Origin: Exiguobacterium marinum DSM 16307
GTDB taxonomy: Bacteria > Bacillota > Bacilli > Exiguobacteriales > Exiguobacteriaceae
Direction of reading: 5' to 3'
Assembly: GCF_000620845.1 (NCBI RefSeq)
Contig: NZ_KK211189.1
Location: 1,751,662 to 1,815,661 of the forward strand
Length of the DNA stretch: 64,000 bases
Shown: piece by piece, positions 7,039 through 15,343 of the stretch
Numbering within the stretch: the stretch's first letter is position 1
Layout of the letters: each line of letters starts with the position of its first letter
Program-made: the position numbers and the translations under genes
Notes under the pieces: model-generated
The model's input: only the letters and a program-made list of their open reading frames with translations
What the model was told of the DNA's origin: nothing
Databases searched by the model: none

Positions 7039-8532
7039 TTAATGAATACCACGCATGTACACTTTGATTTTTGGTGCGAGCGCGAATAGGATCAAACTTA
7101 AGACGATGGCAGCACCACCGATGATTCCGAAGTATAGCATTTCATTCTCTGGTGAGTAAAATTTGACGAGCTGTGCGTTAATTCCTTGTGCAGCAGCATT
7201 TGACAAGAACCAGAGTGACATCGTTTGAGCAGAAAATGCGGCTGGGGCGAGTTTTGTCGTAGCTGACAAACCGACCGGTGATAAACTGAGTTCACCCAAG
7301 ACGACGATAAAGTAACTCAAGACGAGCCAGAGCGGGTTGACGAGGGCATCTGGACCGCTGAAATAAGCAGGAAGTAAGATGACCAAGAAACTGATTCCCG
7401 CAAACAAAATCCCAAATGCGAACTTCGTCGGGATGCTCGGCTCGCGATCTCCTAGACGTACCCATAACCAAGCGAAGATCGGTGCGAGTAAGATGATGAA
7501 GAGCGGGTTCAATGATTGGAACCAAGCCGGTGACAATGTGAAACCGAAGAACTCAAGGTCAGTCCGTGTGTCCGCATAACTTGCGAGGATTGTTGCCCCC
7601 TGCTCTTGAATTGCCCAGAACATGACGGAAGCGATAAAGAGCGGGATATAAGCAATAATCCGAGACCGCTCGACTTCTGTTGTTTTTGGACTGCGATACA
7701 TCATAATGAAATACAATGTCGGAATCGCAATTCCGAATACTCCGACAAGCGAGATGAACGTATTGATCGTGAACCAACCAAGTGGAATCAAAATCGCAAG
7801 TAGGATAGCGATTGCGATAGTGGCGATACTGACGATTCGAATCGTTTTCTTCTTCTCTTCAGGCGTCAACGGGTTTGGAACATATGACCCGGCTAGACCG
7901 AGATTTGTCTTACGGGTCAGGACGAAGACGACAAGACCGACGAACATTCCAATCGCGGCAAGGGCGAAGCCCCAATGGAAACCGTAGTCTTTTTGTACTT
8001 GTCCGACGATGAGTGGTGAAATAAACGCCCCCAAGTTAATTCCCATGTAGAAGATACTAAATCCAGCGTCACGGCGGCGGTCCGTCTCGCTATACATATC
8101 TCCAACAATGCTTGATACGTTTGGTTTTAATAAACCAGTACCGATGACAATTAACGCCATCGAAATGAACAAGAAGACGACACTTCCCGGAATTGAGAGG
8201 ACGATGTGTCCGAGCATGATGAACACACCACCGTAAAAGACTGCACGTGACGTCCCGAATATCCGGTCTGCGAGCCATCCCCCAATGACTCCTGACATAT
8301 AGACGAGCGCACCATAGACGGACATGATCGATAGCGCGACGTTACGGTCGAGCCCGAGTCCTCCTTCAGAAACCTCATAGTACATATAGAATACGAGGAT
8401 GGCACGCATTCCATAGTATGAGAAACGTTCCCAAAATTCTGTGAAAAACAATGTGAACAATCCTTTCGGTTGTCCTAAAAAACCTTTTTGTGGAACACTA
8501 TCCACAATTGTCTGTTTATCGATCCTTTCCAT
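7039..8532 (-). CDS. Proton-dependent oligopeptide transporter (POT/PTR family)
   Basis: A 497-residue, 14-helix type membrane transporter that takes up di- and tripeptides with protons. Family landmarks: FWERFSYYGMRAILVFYMYY in helix 1 (ExxER-like region), the PTR2 signature GTGLLKPNVSSIVGDMY around residue 135, and FYMGINLGAFISPL. GGAGGGA stands seven bases before the ATG. Monocistronic between two hairpins; a plausible promoter (TTTCAA, 16 bases, TAATAA) sits near 8570-8600 on the minus strand. Substrate range cannot be read from the sequence. Confidence 0.92.
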   Translation of the reverse strand: MERIDKQTIVDSVPQKGFLGQPKGLFTLFFTEFWERFSYYGMRAILVFYMYYEVSEGGLGLDRNVALSIMSVYGALVYMSGVIGGWLADRIFGTSRAVFYGGVFIMLGHIVLSIPGSVVFLFISMALIVIGTGLLKPNVSSIVGDMYSETDRRRDAGFSIFYMGINLGAFISPLIVGQVQKDYGFHWGFALAAIGMFVGLVVFVLTRKTNLGLAGSYVPNPLTPEEKKKTIRIVSIATIAIAILLAILIPLGWFTINTFISLVGVFGIAIPTLYFIMMYRSPKTTEVERSRIIAYIPLFIASVMFWAIQEQGATILASYADTRTDLEFFGFTLSPAWFQSLNPLFIILLAPIFAWLWVRLGDREPSIPTKFAFGILFAGISFLVILLPAYFSGPDALVNPLWLVLSYFIVVLGELSLSPVGLSATTKLAPAAFSAQTMSLWFLSNAAAQGINAQLVKFYSPENEMLYFGIIGGAAIVLSLILFALAPKIKVYMRGIH

Positions 8533-8628
8533 GAAAGATCCCTCCTTAACCGTTTTATCATAAAAAGGATTATTATGATTGTAAAGTGAAATTGAAAGAT
8601 AATTTCAAATTTTAATAAATATGAAAAG

Positions 8629-8666
8629 AAATAAAAGACCACATCTCATAAAAATAGAGAGTGGTC
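8629..8666 (-). terminator. Terminator of the MFS efflux gene
   Basis: Minus strand GACCAC-TCTC and GAGA-TGTGGTC stems with an AT loop, followed by TTTTATTT. Confidence 0.75.
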
Positions 8667-8675
8667 AATGAGTGA

Positions 8676-9920
8676 TTAAGCAGTCTTTTGTTTTGCTTCG
8701 GTTGATTGGACGTAGCGTCCGAGTTGCCAGTAAATAATGCCTGATAAGCAACTCGCACCACCAATCAAGATTAGAGCGATGTGCCCGGCACGATTATCAA
8801 AAAAGACACTTGCGATAATAGGTGCCGTGACTCCACCGATCAGCCACTGGACACTGGCAGCGCCGTTGTAGGCGCCGCGCATATTCTCCGGAGCAATCAA
8901 GGCGATGAACGTTTGTTGAACAGGGGACATGATCATCTCACCTAACGTGTAAAAGGCATAAACGGCGAGTAAGATACCTACGAGGGGCACATATGGCGTA
9001 TCAAGTGCGAACAAAGTTCTTGGCACAATCGCCAATAAGATCATGCCGATACCAAATACGGTCGCTCCGGCCAACATGACTTTACCAAACGGTCTATTCC
9101 CAAGTTTTGATGCGATCGGGAACTGGAAGAGTACGACCATGATTCCGTTCAATGCTAAAAGATAAGGGAACGGATTTTGTTGTGCGGTATACGTCGGAAG
9201 CGATTCTTTTAAAAAGAGTGGCAGCATGCTCTCGACGACTGAAAATCCCATCGATATGAATATACCTGCAAAGATGAAAATAAGAAAAACGCGATCGTTG
9301 TAAAATACGCGCAACACTTCTCGGTTACTCGGGGTTTCATCTTCTGTAAATTCCGGCAATGATTCTCTGATAAAGTATCCGAGTGTGAGCGCATATAAGG
9401 CAAAGACGAACGCTGCTGTAAAGAAGATGAGCTCACGGTCGATGAACAGCACCGCGCTCCCGAGAAGCGGTCCGAATGCAGCACCGATATTATGCCCCAT
9501 CCGTAAGAGTCCGAATGCTTCGTTCATATGCTCAGGCTCCGTGACGTCAGCGACCATCGCGCTTGCCGCAGGGTGGAAGAGTGAGTTCGTCAACCCGAGC
9601 ATTGCGTTCAATAAAAGGAGTGGCCAAAACGAGTCAGCGAAGGCGAACCCGACGAGAGCGAGTGCGTCCCCTATGATGGCGATCATCATGATTGGTTTTC
9701 GACCATATAGGTCAGCAAGCCGTCCCCCAATCATCGAACCGAGTAGGGCCATGATGGGACCCGTCGCCATGATGATTCCGACTTGAAGGTAGCTGTCTAA
9801 CTGATCACTATAATAAAGGACTAAGAATGGGGCGATCATGAACATCATGATTCCCGTGATCGTCTCCCCTAAGAAACGAATCCAAATGTTGCGGTCGAGC
9901 CGCTTGAGTGTTTGAAACAT
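8676..9920 (-). CDS. MFS efflux transporter (multidrug type)
   Basis: A 12-helix major facilitator protein, 414 residues from the ATG at 9920. Motif A is seen as GGRLADLYGRKP after helix 2, and a C-terminal copy region follows helix 8. The ATG is placed at 9920 because AGGTGA lies six bases upstream and because the longer frame up to 10025 runs through the attenuator hairpins. Upstream are a 25-codon leader peptide and mutually exclusive stem-loops, the arrangement used to induce drug pumps when an antibiotic stalls the ribosome; this supports a role in export of a translation inhibitor (inference). Substrate unknown. Confidence 0.85.
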   Translation of the reverse strand: MFQTLKRLDRNIWIRFLGETITGIMMFMIAPFLVLYYSDQLDSYLQVGIIMATGPIMALLGSMIGGRLADLYGRKPIMMIAIIGDALALVGFAFADSFWPLLLLNAMLGLTNSLFHPAASAMVADVTEPEHMNEAFGLLRMGHNIGAAFGPLLGSAVLFIDRELIFFTAAFVFALYALTLGYFIRESLPEFTEDETPSNREVLRVFYNDRVFLIFIFAGIFISMGFSVVESMLPLFLKESLPTYTAQQNPFPYLLALNGIMVVLFQFPIASKLGNRPFGKVMLAGATVFGIGMILLAIVPRTLFALDTPYVPLVGILLAVYAFYTLGEMIMSPVQQTFIALIAPENMRGAYNGAASVQWLIGGVTAPIIASVFFDNRAGHIALILIGGASCLSGIIYWQLGRYVQSTEAKQKTA

Positions 9921-9950
9921 ACAGGTCACCTGCTTTATTAAATTTATGAT

Positions 9951-9992
9951 ACACAAAAGGGACGTCATATGCATAAAGGCATACGACGTCCC
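9951..9992 (-). terminator. Attenuator terminator hairpin in the MFS leader
   Basis: On the minus strand GGGACGTCGTATGC pairs with GCATATGACGTCCC (14 positions, one mismatch) around a six-base loop and is followed by TTTTGTGT. It sits between the leader peptide and the pump gene rather than after a gene, so its likely job is premature termination. Confidence 0.72.
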
Positions 9993-10058
9993 ACATTGTT
10001 TATGCATGCCTAGATAGGCAGGCATCTTAGATATAAATCAATCGAAGAGGTGCCTGCC
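9959..10058 (-). promoter_or_regulatory. Leader-peptide attenuator with alternative stems
   Basis: Three pairings are possible on the minus-strand RNA. (1) GGCAGGCA inside the leader codons (10051-10058) with TGCCTGCC just after its stop (10017-10024). (2) The latter segment with AGGCA at 10007-10011. (3) ATGCATAAA (9999-10007) with TTTATGCAT (9969-9977), which destroys the terminator stem. A ribosome stalled near the end of the leader would cover the first arm and shift the equilibrium. This is the layout of ribosome-mediated attenuation; the folding was judged by eye. Confidence 0.65.
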
Positions 10059-10104
10059 AATCAGTATGAACTTGAGTGAATGCTTTCGAAGATACTACTG
10101 ACAT
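10027..10104 (-). CDS. 25-residue leader peptide of the MFS pump
   Basis: ATG five bases after a perfect AAAGGAGAGG, 25 codons (starts MSVVSSK, ends APLRLIYI) and a TAA. It has no similarity I recognise to known erm, cat or tet leaders. Its last third forms the first arm of the attenuator, so stalling at codons around Trp16-Ile25 would matter. The very strong ribosome site, the position after a TTGACA promoter and the overlap with the stems argue that it is really translated. Confidence 0.7.
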   Translation of the reverse strand: MSVVSSKAFTQVHTDWQAPLRLIYI

Positions 10105-10146
10105 AGGAACCTCTCCTTTCTTTTAAATATTAATCTTCTTTTCAAC

Positions 10147-10174
10147 TGTATGACACATTTGTTTAATATGTCAA
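10147..10174 (-). promoter_or_regulatory. Sigma-A type promoter of leader-MFS operon
   Basis: Minus strand TTGACA (10169-10174), 16 bases, CATACA. The -35 is perfect and the -10 poor. Transcription would begin near 10140, about 35 bases before the leader ATG. Confidence 0.5.
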
Positions 10175-10191
10175 CAATTTCATGGGGAGAA

Positions 10192-11292
10192 TCAAAGTAA
10201 CTCGTTCAAATTTTTCCGATTCAGTCGATAATCGATGAGTCGGGACAAGACGACTTGAATCATGGCCGTGATTGGGACACTCACGAACATTCCGACCAGT
10301 CCGAATAGACTGCCTCCGATGATGATTGACGTGATGACCCAAAACGGGGTGATGCCGACACTACCCCCGAGAATCTTCGGTCCGAGCCACAACCCATCAA
10401 ACTGTTGCAACAAGAAGATGAACAGGAGCACGAGCAGTGCCGTGAACGGATCATAGAAATAGGTGATGATGAACGCAGGAATCATCCCGAGGAGCGGTCC
10501 GACGTAGGGAATAAAGTTTAAGACGCCGACGATGATCCCGAGGAGTAGCGCATATGGGGCACCGATGATCAAGAGCCCGATGACTGCCAATACTCCAATG
10601 ATCAGACAGTCGAGCGACTTGCCGATAATGTATCGTTTAAAGATGTAATCCATCTCTTGAAAGATATCGATTGTCGTCTTCGCAGTACCAACGGGTAATA
10701 GCGCGTAGAGAAGACGCTTGAACATGCGGGCAAAGACTTCTTTGTCCTTCAAGAGATAGATGGAGATCACAATCCCGATTAAAAAGTTAATCAGTGTCAT
10801 CGTGAAGCTTGATACATAACTGACGGACGAGAGGACGGCCAATTCAACCCATCCTGAATAACGTTCCTCGAAGCGGGCAAAATCAATCGCCTGAGCAATT
10901 GTCGCGTTATAATCTCTCAAGTAATTGTTCACTTCACCTAAAAACACGTCGATTTGACGAATATATACCGGTAACTCATCGATGAGTGATGACAGACTCG
11001 AGTAAATCCGCGGGAACAACGTGACGACCGAAATCGCCAAGATGCCGATGAACGTGATATAGACGATAAGTAGTCCCTGATACCGCTTCAAGTGGAACCG
11101 TTCTTCAATATAGGAGAGAACGGTGTTGAGTAACAAGGCGATGGCAATCCCCATGATGATTGGGGTCAGTAACTGGAACGTGTACTGTAAGACACGTGAG
11201 ATGGTATCCGGTTCACTGATGACACGCCATAAGACGAGTAAAATCAGCCCGATTACACTCAGTTTCCAAATAAGTTGACGATTAAGCTCCAA
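10192..11292 (-). CDS. AI-2E family transporter
   Basis: A 366-residue polytopic protein of the UPF0118/AI-2E (PerM-like) family: two N-terminal helices (LSVIGLILLVLWRVIS, LLTPIIMGIAIALLLNTVL), a soluble middle region with ELPVYIRQIDVFLGE, then the conserved FIPYVGPLLGMIPAF and GGSVGITPFWVI stretches near residues 260-330. Members export small molecules or act as Na+/H+ antiporters; the substrate is not predictable. The start is TTG, nine bases after GAGGGGA. Transcribed alone; its stop lies about 20 bases upstream of the MFS promoter. Confidence 0.87.
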   Translation of the reverse strand: MELNRQLIWKLSVIGLILLVLWRVISEPDTISRVLQYTFQLLTPIIMGIAIALLLNTVLSYIEERFHLKRYQGLLIVYITFIGILAISVVTLFPRIYSSLSSLIDELPVYIRQIDVFLGEVNNYLRDYNATIAQAIDFARFEERYSGWVELAVLSSVSYVSSFTMTLINFLIGIVISIYLLKDKEVFARMFKRLLYALLPVGTAKTTIDIFQEMDYIFKRYIIGKSLDCLIIGVLAVIGLLIIGAPYALLLGIIVGVLNFIPYVGPLLGMIPAFIITYFYDPFTALLVLLFIFLLQQFDGLWLGPKILGGSVGITPFWVITSIIIGGSLFGLVGMFVSVPITAMIQVVLSRLIDYRLNRKNLNELL

Positions 11293-11521
11293 TGCTCTAT
11301 CCCCTCATACAAATATAATTTTTCTACTCTTTTACTATGAATGTTTTTTGAAAAGGATTCAATAGATGTTAACCTTGAAAATTTTACAACATAGGAAGTA
11401 CACTGGCGAGACAGAACGGGTTTGTTTACGGTGAAATGTCGAGCATCATCAACTTCATCCACTCGATTCTATTCATCCAATACAGTCATTCGGAATCCGA
11501 TTGGCAGACAAGTTAAAACGT

Positions 11522-11558
11522 GCCTAAAAAATAATCGTGTCGCCTTGGCGACACGATT
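11522..11558 (-). terminator. Terminator of the Spx-like gene
   Basis: AATCGTGTCGCC and its perfect complement, with ATTTTTTAGG following on the minus strand. The 230 bases between here and the AI-2E gene hold no supported gene. Confidence 0.88.
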
Positions 11559-11953
11559 TATGCGTTGTGGAGCAAGCGTTTCAGTTCAGCGATGCGGTCA
11601 TTCCGAGGAATGAACGTTCGAATTTCCTTTTCACTGAAGCCGACCTGGATCCGATGATGATCGAAGACGATCGGACTTTTTAAGATTTGGGGATTCGAGG
11701 CGACAAAACTGTATAGTTCCCGTATCGACATCTCGTCGAGCTTCTCTGCAGCTTGTTTATAGACACTCTTTTGGACCGACAACAAGTCGGTCGTCCCATT
11801 CTCGGTCAGGCTTAACATCTCTTTAAATTCGCCAAAGGACAAACCTTGGTCGGTCAATTTCTTTTCGATGAAGGGGATGTTTTGTTCCCGCAACCAATCG
11901 ATCGTTTTTCTAGAAGAACTACAGCTCGTATGCGTGAATACCGTGACCGTCAC
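11558..11953 (-). CDS. Spx/ArsC-family protein with CxxS instead of CxxC
   Basis: 131 residues, the same length as Spx. Matches Spx along its length: TSCSSSRKTIDWL at the N-terminus, SPIVFDHHRIQVGFSEKEIRTFIPRN at the C-terminus. Spx binds the alpha C-terminal domain of RNA polymerase and is switched by a Cys10-Cys13 disulfide; here the pair is Cys11 and Ser14, so that switch cannot form. It may be a constitutive or thiol-modified Spx paralogue, or an ArsC-like protein. The start is the GTG at 11953, eleven bases after AAGGAG; a GTG at 11962 abuts the ribosome site. Confidence 0.8.
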   Translation of the reverse strand: MTVTVFTHTSCSSSRKTIDWLREQNIPFIEKKLTDQGLSFGEFKEMLSLTENGTTDLLSVQKSVYKQAAEKLDEMSIRELYSFVASNPQILKSPIVFDHHRIQVGFSEKEIRTFIPRNDRIAELKRLLHNA

Positions 11954-12114
11954 GACAACCACTTCTCCTTTACATCAGTTTGGTTCTAACTATTATCTCT
12001 TTTTATACGTTGTGTTTCAGGATTATGTTTCAAATCACATACAGTTTCTTTTTGATTGAAGAAGACTTCGTACGGGTACAGTTCTCATGAACAACACGCT
12101 AAGGAGGAATCAAG

Positions 12115-12498
12115 ATGTTTGATTATACCGTGCAATCTGATCGCACTGTGGATGACGTTGTCGTTCGTCTCGGAGAGGCATTGAAAGAGGAATCGTTTGG
12201 CGTATTATGGGACTTTGACTTGAGTGAGACACTTGAGAAAAAGGGTCAAGCGATTGAAGGAAAGTATCGCATCTTAGAGGTATGTAATCCGAAAGCGGCA
12301 AAAGAAGTACTATCCGAACGATTAGAGGGAGGTTATTTCCTTCCATGTAAGATTGCGGTGTTCGAAAAAGACGACCATACACGAATCGGCATGCCGAAAC
12401 CGACAGCATTGATTCGACTCATCGATGACGAATCGTTACAAGCCGTTGCAGCAGACGTCGAATCTAGATTGCAACGTGCAATCGACCAAAGCAAGTAA
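12115..12498 (+). CDS. DUF302 domain protein
   Basis: A 127-residue cytosolic protein covering one DUF302 domain: VRLGEALKEESFGVLWDFDLSETL, YRILEVCNPKAAKEVL and the FLPCKIAVFEKD strand are family landmarks. Role of the domain is unknown; it often occurs in stress or metal-related contexts. AAGGAGG precedes the ATG at a normal distance. Single gene with its own terminator. Confidence 0.82.
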   Translation: MFDYTVQSDRTVDDVVVRLGEALKEESFGVLWDFDLSETLEKKGQAIEGKYRILEVCNPKAAKEVLSERLEGGYFLPCKIAVFEKDDHTRIGMPKPTALIRLIDDESLQAVAADVESRLQRAIDQSK

Positions 12499-12507
12499 TA
12501 ATTCTAC

Positions 12508-12541
12508 CTTCCGCTCATGAAACATGGGCGGAATTTTTTTC
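12508..12541 (+). terminator. Terminator after DUF302 gene
   Basis: TTCCGCTCATG and CATGGGCGGAA around AAA, then seven T. Confidence 0.85.
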
Positions 12542-12598
12542 GTATAGAACAGTTAGATAATGGTAAAATTGGATAGTACGATGACTGGAGGGGATTTT

Positions 12599-13897
12599 GT
12601 GTTCAAGCGAGGTATTGCGTTGCTTGTAGGAGCATCACTATTAAGCGCATGCGGAACATCTGACATAGAAGTGATTCAATTAGACTACATAGAAGATCAA
12701 TGGAATGTCGAAAGTTATTCAAAAGAAGGGGAAATCGTTCCGATTCACGAAACGAAAGAAGTGCTTGCGGCATGTGAAGGAGAACGAACGACCGAGATTA
12801 AGGGGAACGTCACCGTATATCAAACGGTGATTGCAGGGAGAGAAGAACTCGTATCTAGCCTTAATCCTTATATGATGAAAGTGGTCACATTTTTAGAGGG
12901 GGACGAGCGCTATGTCGTTTGTCGAGAAAGCTATACGAATCAATTGATGGCTGAAACGGTCGATGCGTTCCCATCCTTTGTGGGGACATCTGAAGGCAAC
13001 AGAGTTCCTCGATTACCTAGCATTGATCAAACGCCGTCATCTTTAAAGGACAAGTTAGCGGAAGCAGACGTGCTAGACTTTGATGGGAAACAGATTACCC
13101 CGCTCCCGCATACGTTACTAGAGGTCACCCCGGCACTATACGGCAATCTTGAAATTGAACTTGATGGTAAAGTGATCAGACATCCAATCGCCCAATTTGA
13201 ACCGATTGGAATCGAGATGCCGAATCAACAGATTGCCATTGGATATGATAAAAAATCGTTTCGTCCATACATTCTCTACTCATATGACGGTCATTATTTT
13301 ATGCCACATCCTATTGAGTTTGTAGAGCTGAAGGACCCCGAGTCAAAAGAAAATACTGTCTTTTCTGAATTAAGTATCCAGTCCATCGTGGAATCTCGTG
13401 AACTCAATGAGAAAGAGTCTATTCCCTTATATGAATTCACGTATATTAAAAAAGGACAGCAAGTGACTGAAACAATGTCGGCACGTTTCGTGCCCGGCAC
13501 GTTGCTGAAGGAAGATGAAGAGCCTACTCCGATGTTCGAGGATTGGATGCCTGCATATGAAGAAGGACCAAGAGTCATTGCACATCGTGAAACGTTTGAC
13601 GGAAAAACACTAAGTCATCCTGACTTTCTCGAGGCATCGAAGAAAGAATCCAAAGAAGTCGTGAAGATATTAGAGGAAGCCGTATCGGTCAATCGTTCAG
13701 GAGAGTCTTTAGACTTTCGATACTTAACGTTAATCGATGGATTGAAAGGTCAAGAATTCGAAATCAGTTATACACAACGTTCTAAAAAAGTCGATATTTA
13801 TCTGACAGATCTGCTTCGTGATCAAACGTTTAAACTATCAAGCGAAGGGGCGGAAGCGTTCTTAGACATCTTTCCGCGGATGAGGGAGTCGTTATGA
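12599..13897 (+). CDS. Putative lipoprotein, paralogue 1 of a tandem pair
   Basis: 432 residues from GTG 12599, chosen because GGAGG lies seven bases upstream and the signal peptide (MFKRGIALLVGASLLSAC) then has a normal length; lipobox LSAC with Cys18. The mature part is mostly beta-strand by eye, without a domain I recognise. It shares with the next gene the N-terminal VIQLDY...W motif, a central conserved block and the C-terminal GQEF...RSKKVD.Y.TD...FKLSSEGAEAF, so the two arose by duplication. It probably sits on the outer face of the membrane. Overlaps the next start by ATGA. Confidence 0.72.
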   Translation: MFKRGIALLVGASLLSACGTSDIEVIQLDYIEDQWNVESYSKEGEIVPIHETKEVLAACEGERTTEIKGNVTVYQTVIAGREELVSSLNPYMMKVVTFLEGDERYVVCRESYTNQLMAETVDAFPSFVGTSEGNRVPRLPSIDQTPSSLKDKLAEADVLDFDGKQITPLPHTLLEVTPALYGNLEIELDGKVIRHPIAQFEPIGIEMPNQQIAIGYDKKSFRPYILYSYDGHYFMPHPIEFVELKDPESKENTVFSELSIQSIVESRELNEKESIPLYEFTYIKKGQQVTETMSARFVPGTLLKEDEEPTPMFEDWMPAYEEGPRVIAHRETFDGKTLSHPDFLEASKKESKEVVKILEEAVSVNRSGESLDFRYLTLIDGLKGQEFEISYTQRSKKVDIYLTDLLRDQTFKLSSEGAEAFLDIFPRMRESL

Positions 13898-15192
13898 AAC
13901 GAATCGTATTCATATTGTGTATGGTTGGCTTATTAGTAGGTTGTGGTACTCGAGAAACGGATGTCGTGCAGCTAGACTATATGCCAGAGCATTGGGTTGT
14001 GAGAGATTTGTATTCGGGTCGGATGGATGCCAAGTCGGAGACGTGGGCGAGTCATATCCTCGGTGCATGCACAGGCGAGCCGATCACACAAATTGAAGGG
14101 GATGTGACGGTCTTCAATTCATATGCTTTGAATCGGAAAGTAATGATATCAGATTATGATCCAAACAACTATAAATTAGTGACCTTCCTAAAAGGAAAAC
14201 AGAACTATACCATTTGCTATGATGGCGATTATTCCAAAATGAAATTAGGAAAGATAGATGACCTACCCGATTTTCTTGATTTGACATCCGGTGTGGAGGT
14301 TCCGCACGTCCCTTTGATCAAATCGGGTACGAAAGAGGAGGAAAAAGTCGCAGAGCAGAGTGATCCTTCAGAATACCTTGGGATGCCGATTAACCTATTC
14401 GAAGAGACCATGGTTCACGTGACCACCCCATTGAATGGAACAATCGGATTAACAATCGGAGAACAACAAGGCCTCTTTCCAATCTCATTCATTGAGCCGT
14501 ATAATGCTCAAATGGGAACCGCGAAGATTGCGCTTGGCTATAATGACAAATTGAAACAAGCCTATTTTTATTTCGAGGCAACAAACGGAGCCACATCAAT
14601 CCAACCGTTTGTTGTTTGGGATGAGGATGAATTTGGACATGAACCCATCCAGTTCGAAGGATTACAAGTCGAGCGGGTACTTCAAACAGACACACTCGAT
14701 CCAGGTGTAAAGACGCCTCTTTACACATTCTCATACATGAAAAATGGGAAGCGTGTGAAAGCCGATGTCAGCTTAACGTACACGAAAGGCGAGTTTGCCA
14801 CAAAAGAAACCATTGACGAAGATATCACTGCAAATATCATTGCTAACCCTTCCGTACCGCGCGGCCCATTCTTCTTTCTCCATAAAACACCGTTGGATGG
14901 GGCGGCTACATTGGAGTATCCGGACACATTGCGTGCGGCAGGCATCGACATGTCTGATTTGATGAACGCATTTGAGGAGGCAGAGCCTGTGGATCGAGCT
15001 GGGGAAGTGGGGGACTATCCGCTTCTCACCATCATCGAAGGATGGAAAGGACAAGAGTTTCAGTTAAGCTTCAAGAAACGGTCTAAAAAAGTGGATGTCT
15101 ATGTAACAGATGAAACACGAGGCCAGACGTTCAAACTGACAAGTGCCGGTGCAGAAACCTTCTTCTCTTACTTTCCAGATTCAAAGAAATAA
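13894..15192 (+). CDS. Putative lipoprotein, paralogue 2 of a tandem pair
   Basis: 432 residues with signal peptide MKRIVFILCMVGLLVGC and Cys17 as lipidation site. Aligns with the upstream protein over its whole length: VVQLDY near the N-terminus, WKGQEFQLSFKKRSKKVDVYVTD and QTFKLTSAGAETF at the end. The ATG overlaps the upstream stop (ATGA), so the genes are translationally coupled and probably made in equal amounts. Function unknown. Confidence 0.72.
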   Translation: MKRIVFILCMVGLLVGCGTRETDVVQLDYMPEHWVVRDLYSGRMDAKSETWASHILGACTGEPITQIEGDVTVFNSYALNRKVMISDYDPNNYKLVTFLKGKQNYTICYDGDYSKMKLGKIDDLPDFLDLTSGVEVPHVPLIKSGTKEEEKVAEQSDPSEYLGMPINLFEETMVHVTTPLNGTIGLTIGEQQGLFPISFIEPYNAQMGTAKIALGYNDKLKQAYFYFEATNGATSIQPFVVWDEDEFGHEPIQFEGLQVERVLQTDTLDPGVKTPLYTFSYMKNGKRVKADVSLTYTKGEFATKETIDEDITANIIANPSVPRGPFFFLHKTPLDGAATLEYPDTLRAAGIDMSDLMNAFEEAEPVDRAGEVGDYPLLTIIEGWKGQEFQLSFKKRSKKVDVYVTDETRGQTFKLTSAGAETFFSYFPDSKK

Positions 15193-15214
15193 AGGCGCCT
15201 TTTGGCGTCTTTAT
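15190..15214 (+). terminator. Terminator of the lipoprotein pair
   Basis: AAAGGCGCC and GGCGTCTTT around TTTT; short but GC-rich, ending in TTTATAA. Confidence 0.6.
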
Positions 15215-15343
15215 AAATGGTAAATACTTCAAACTCAAGACATTGACCTTATGTATAAAAAGTGTGAGATGGGACACCATTCGTTACGTTACACTGTAAT
15301 TCATGATTTCGTACGAATATCCTATTGAAAAGAAAGGTCGGTA

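Noticed and set aside
11259-11462. 67-codon minus-strand ORF upstream of the AI-2E gene
   Set aside because: Overlaps the AI-2E start out of frame and has no ribosome site or recognisable sequence.
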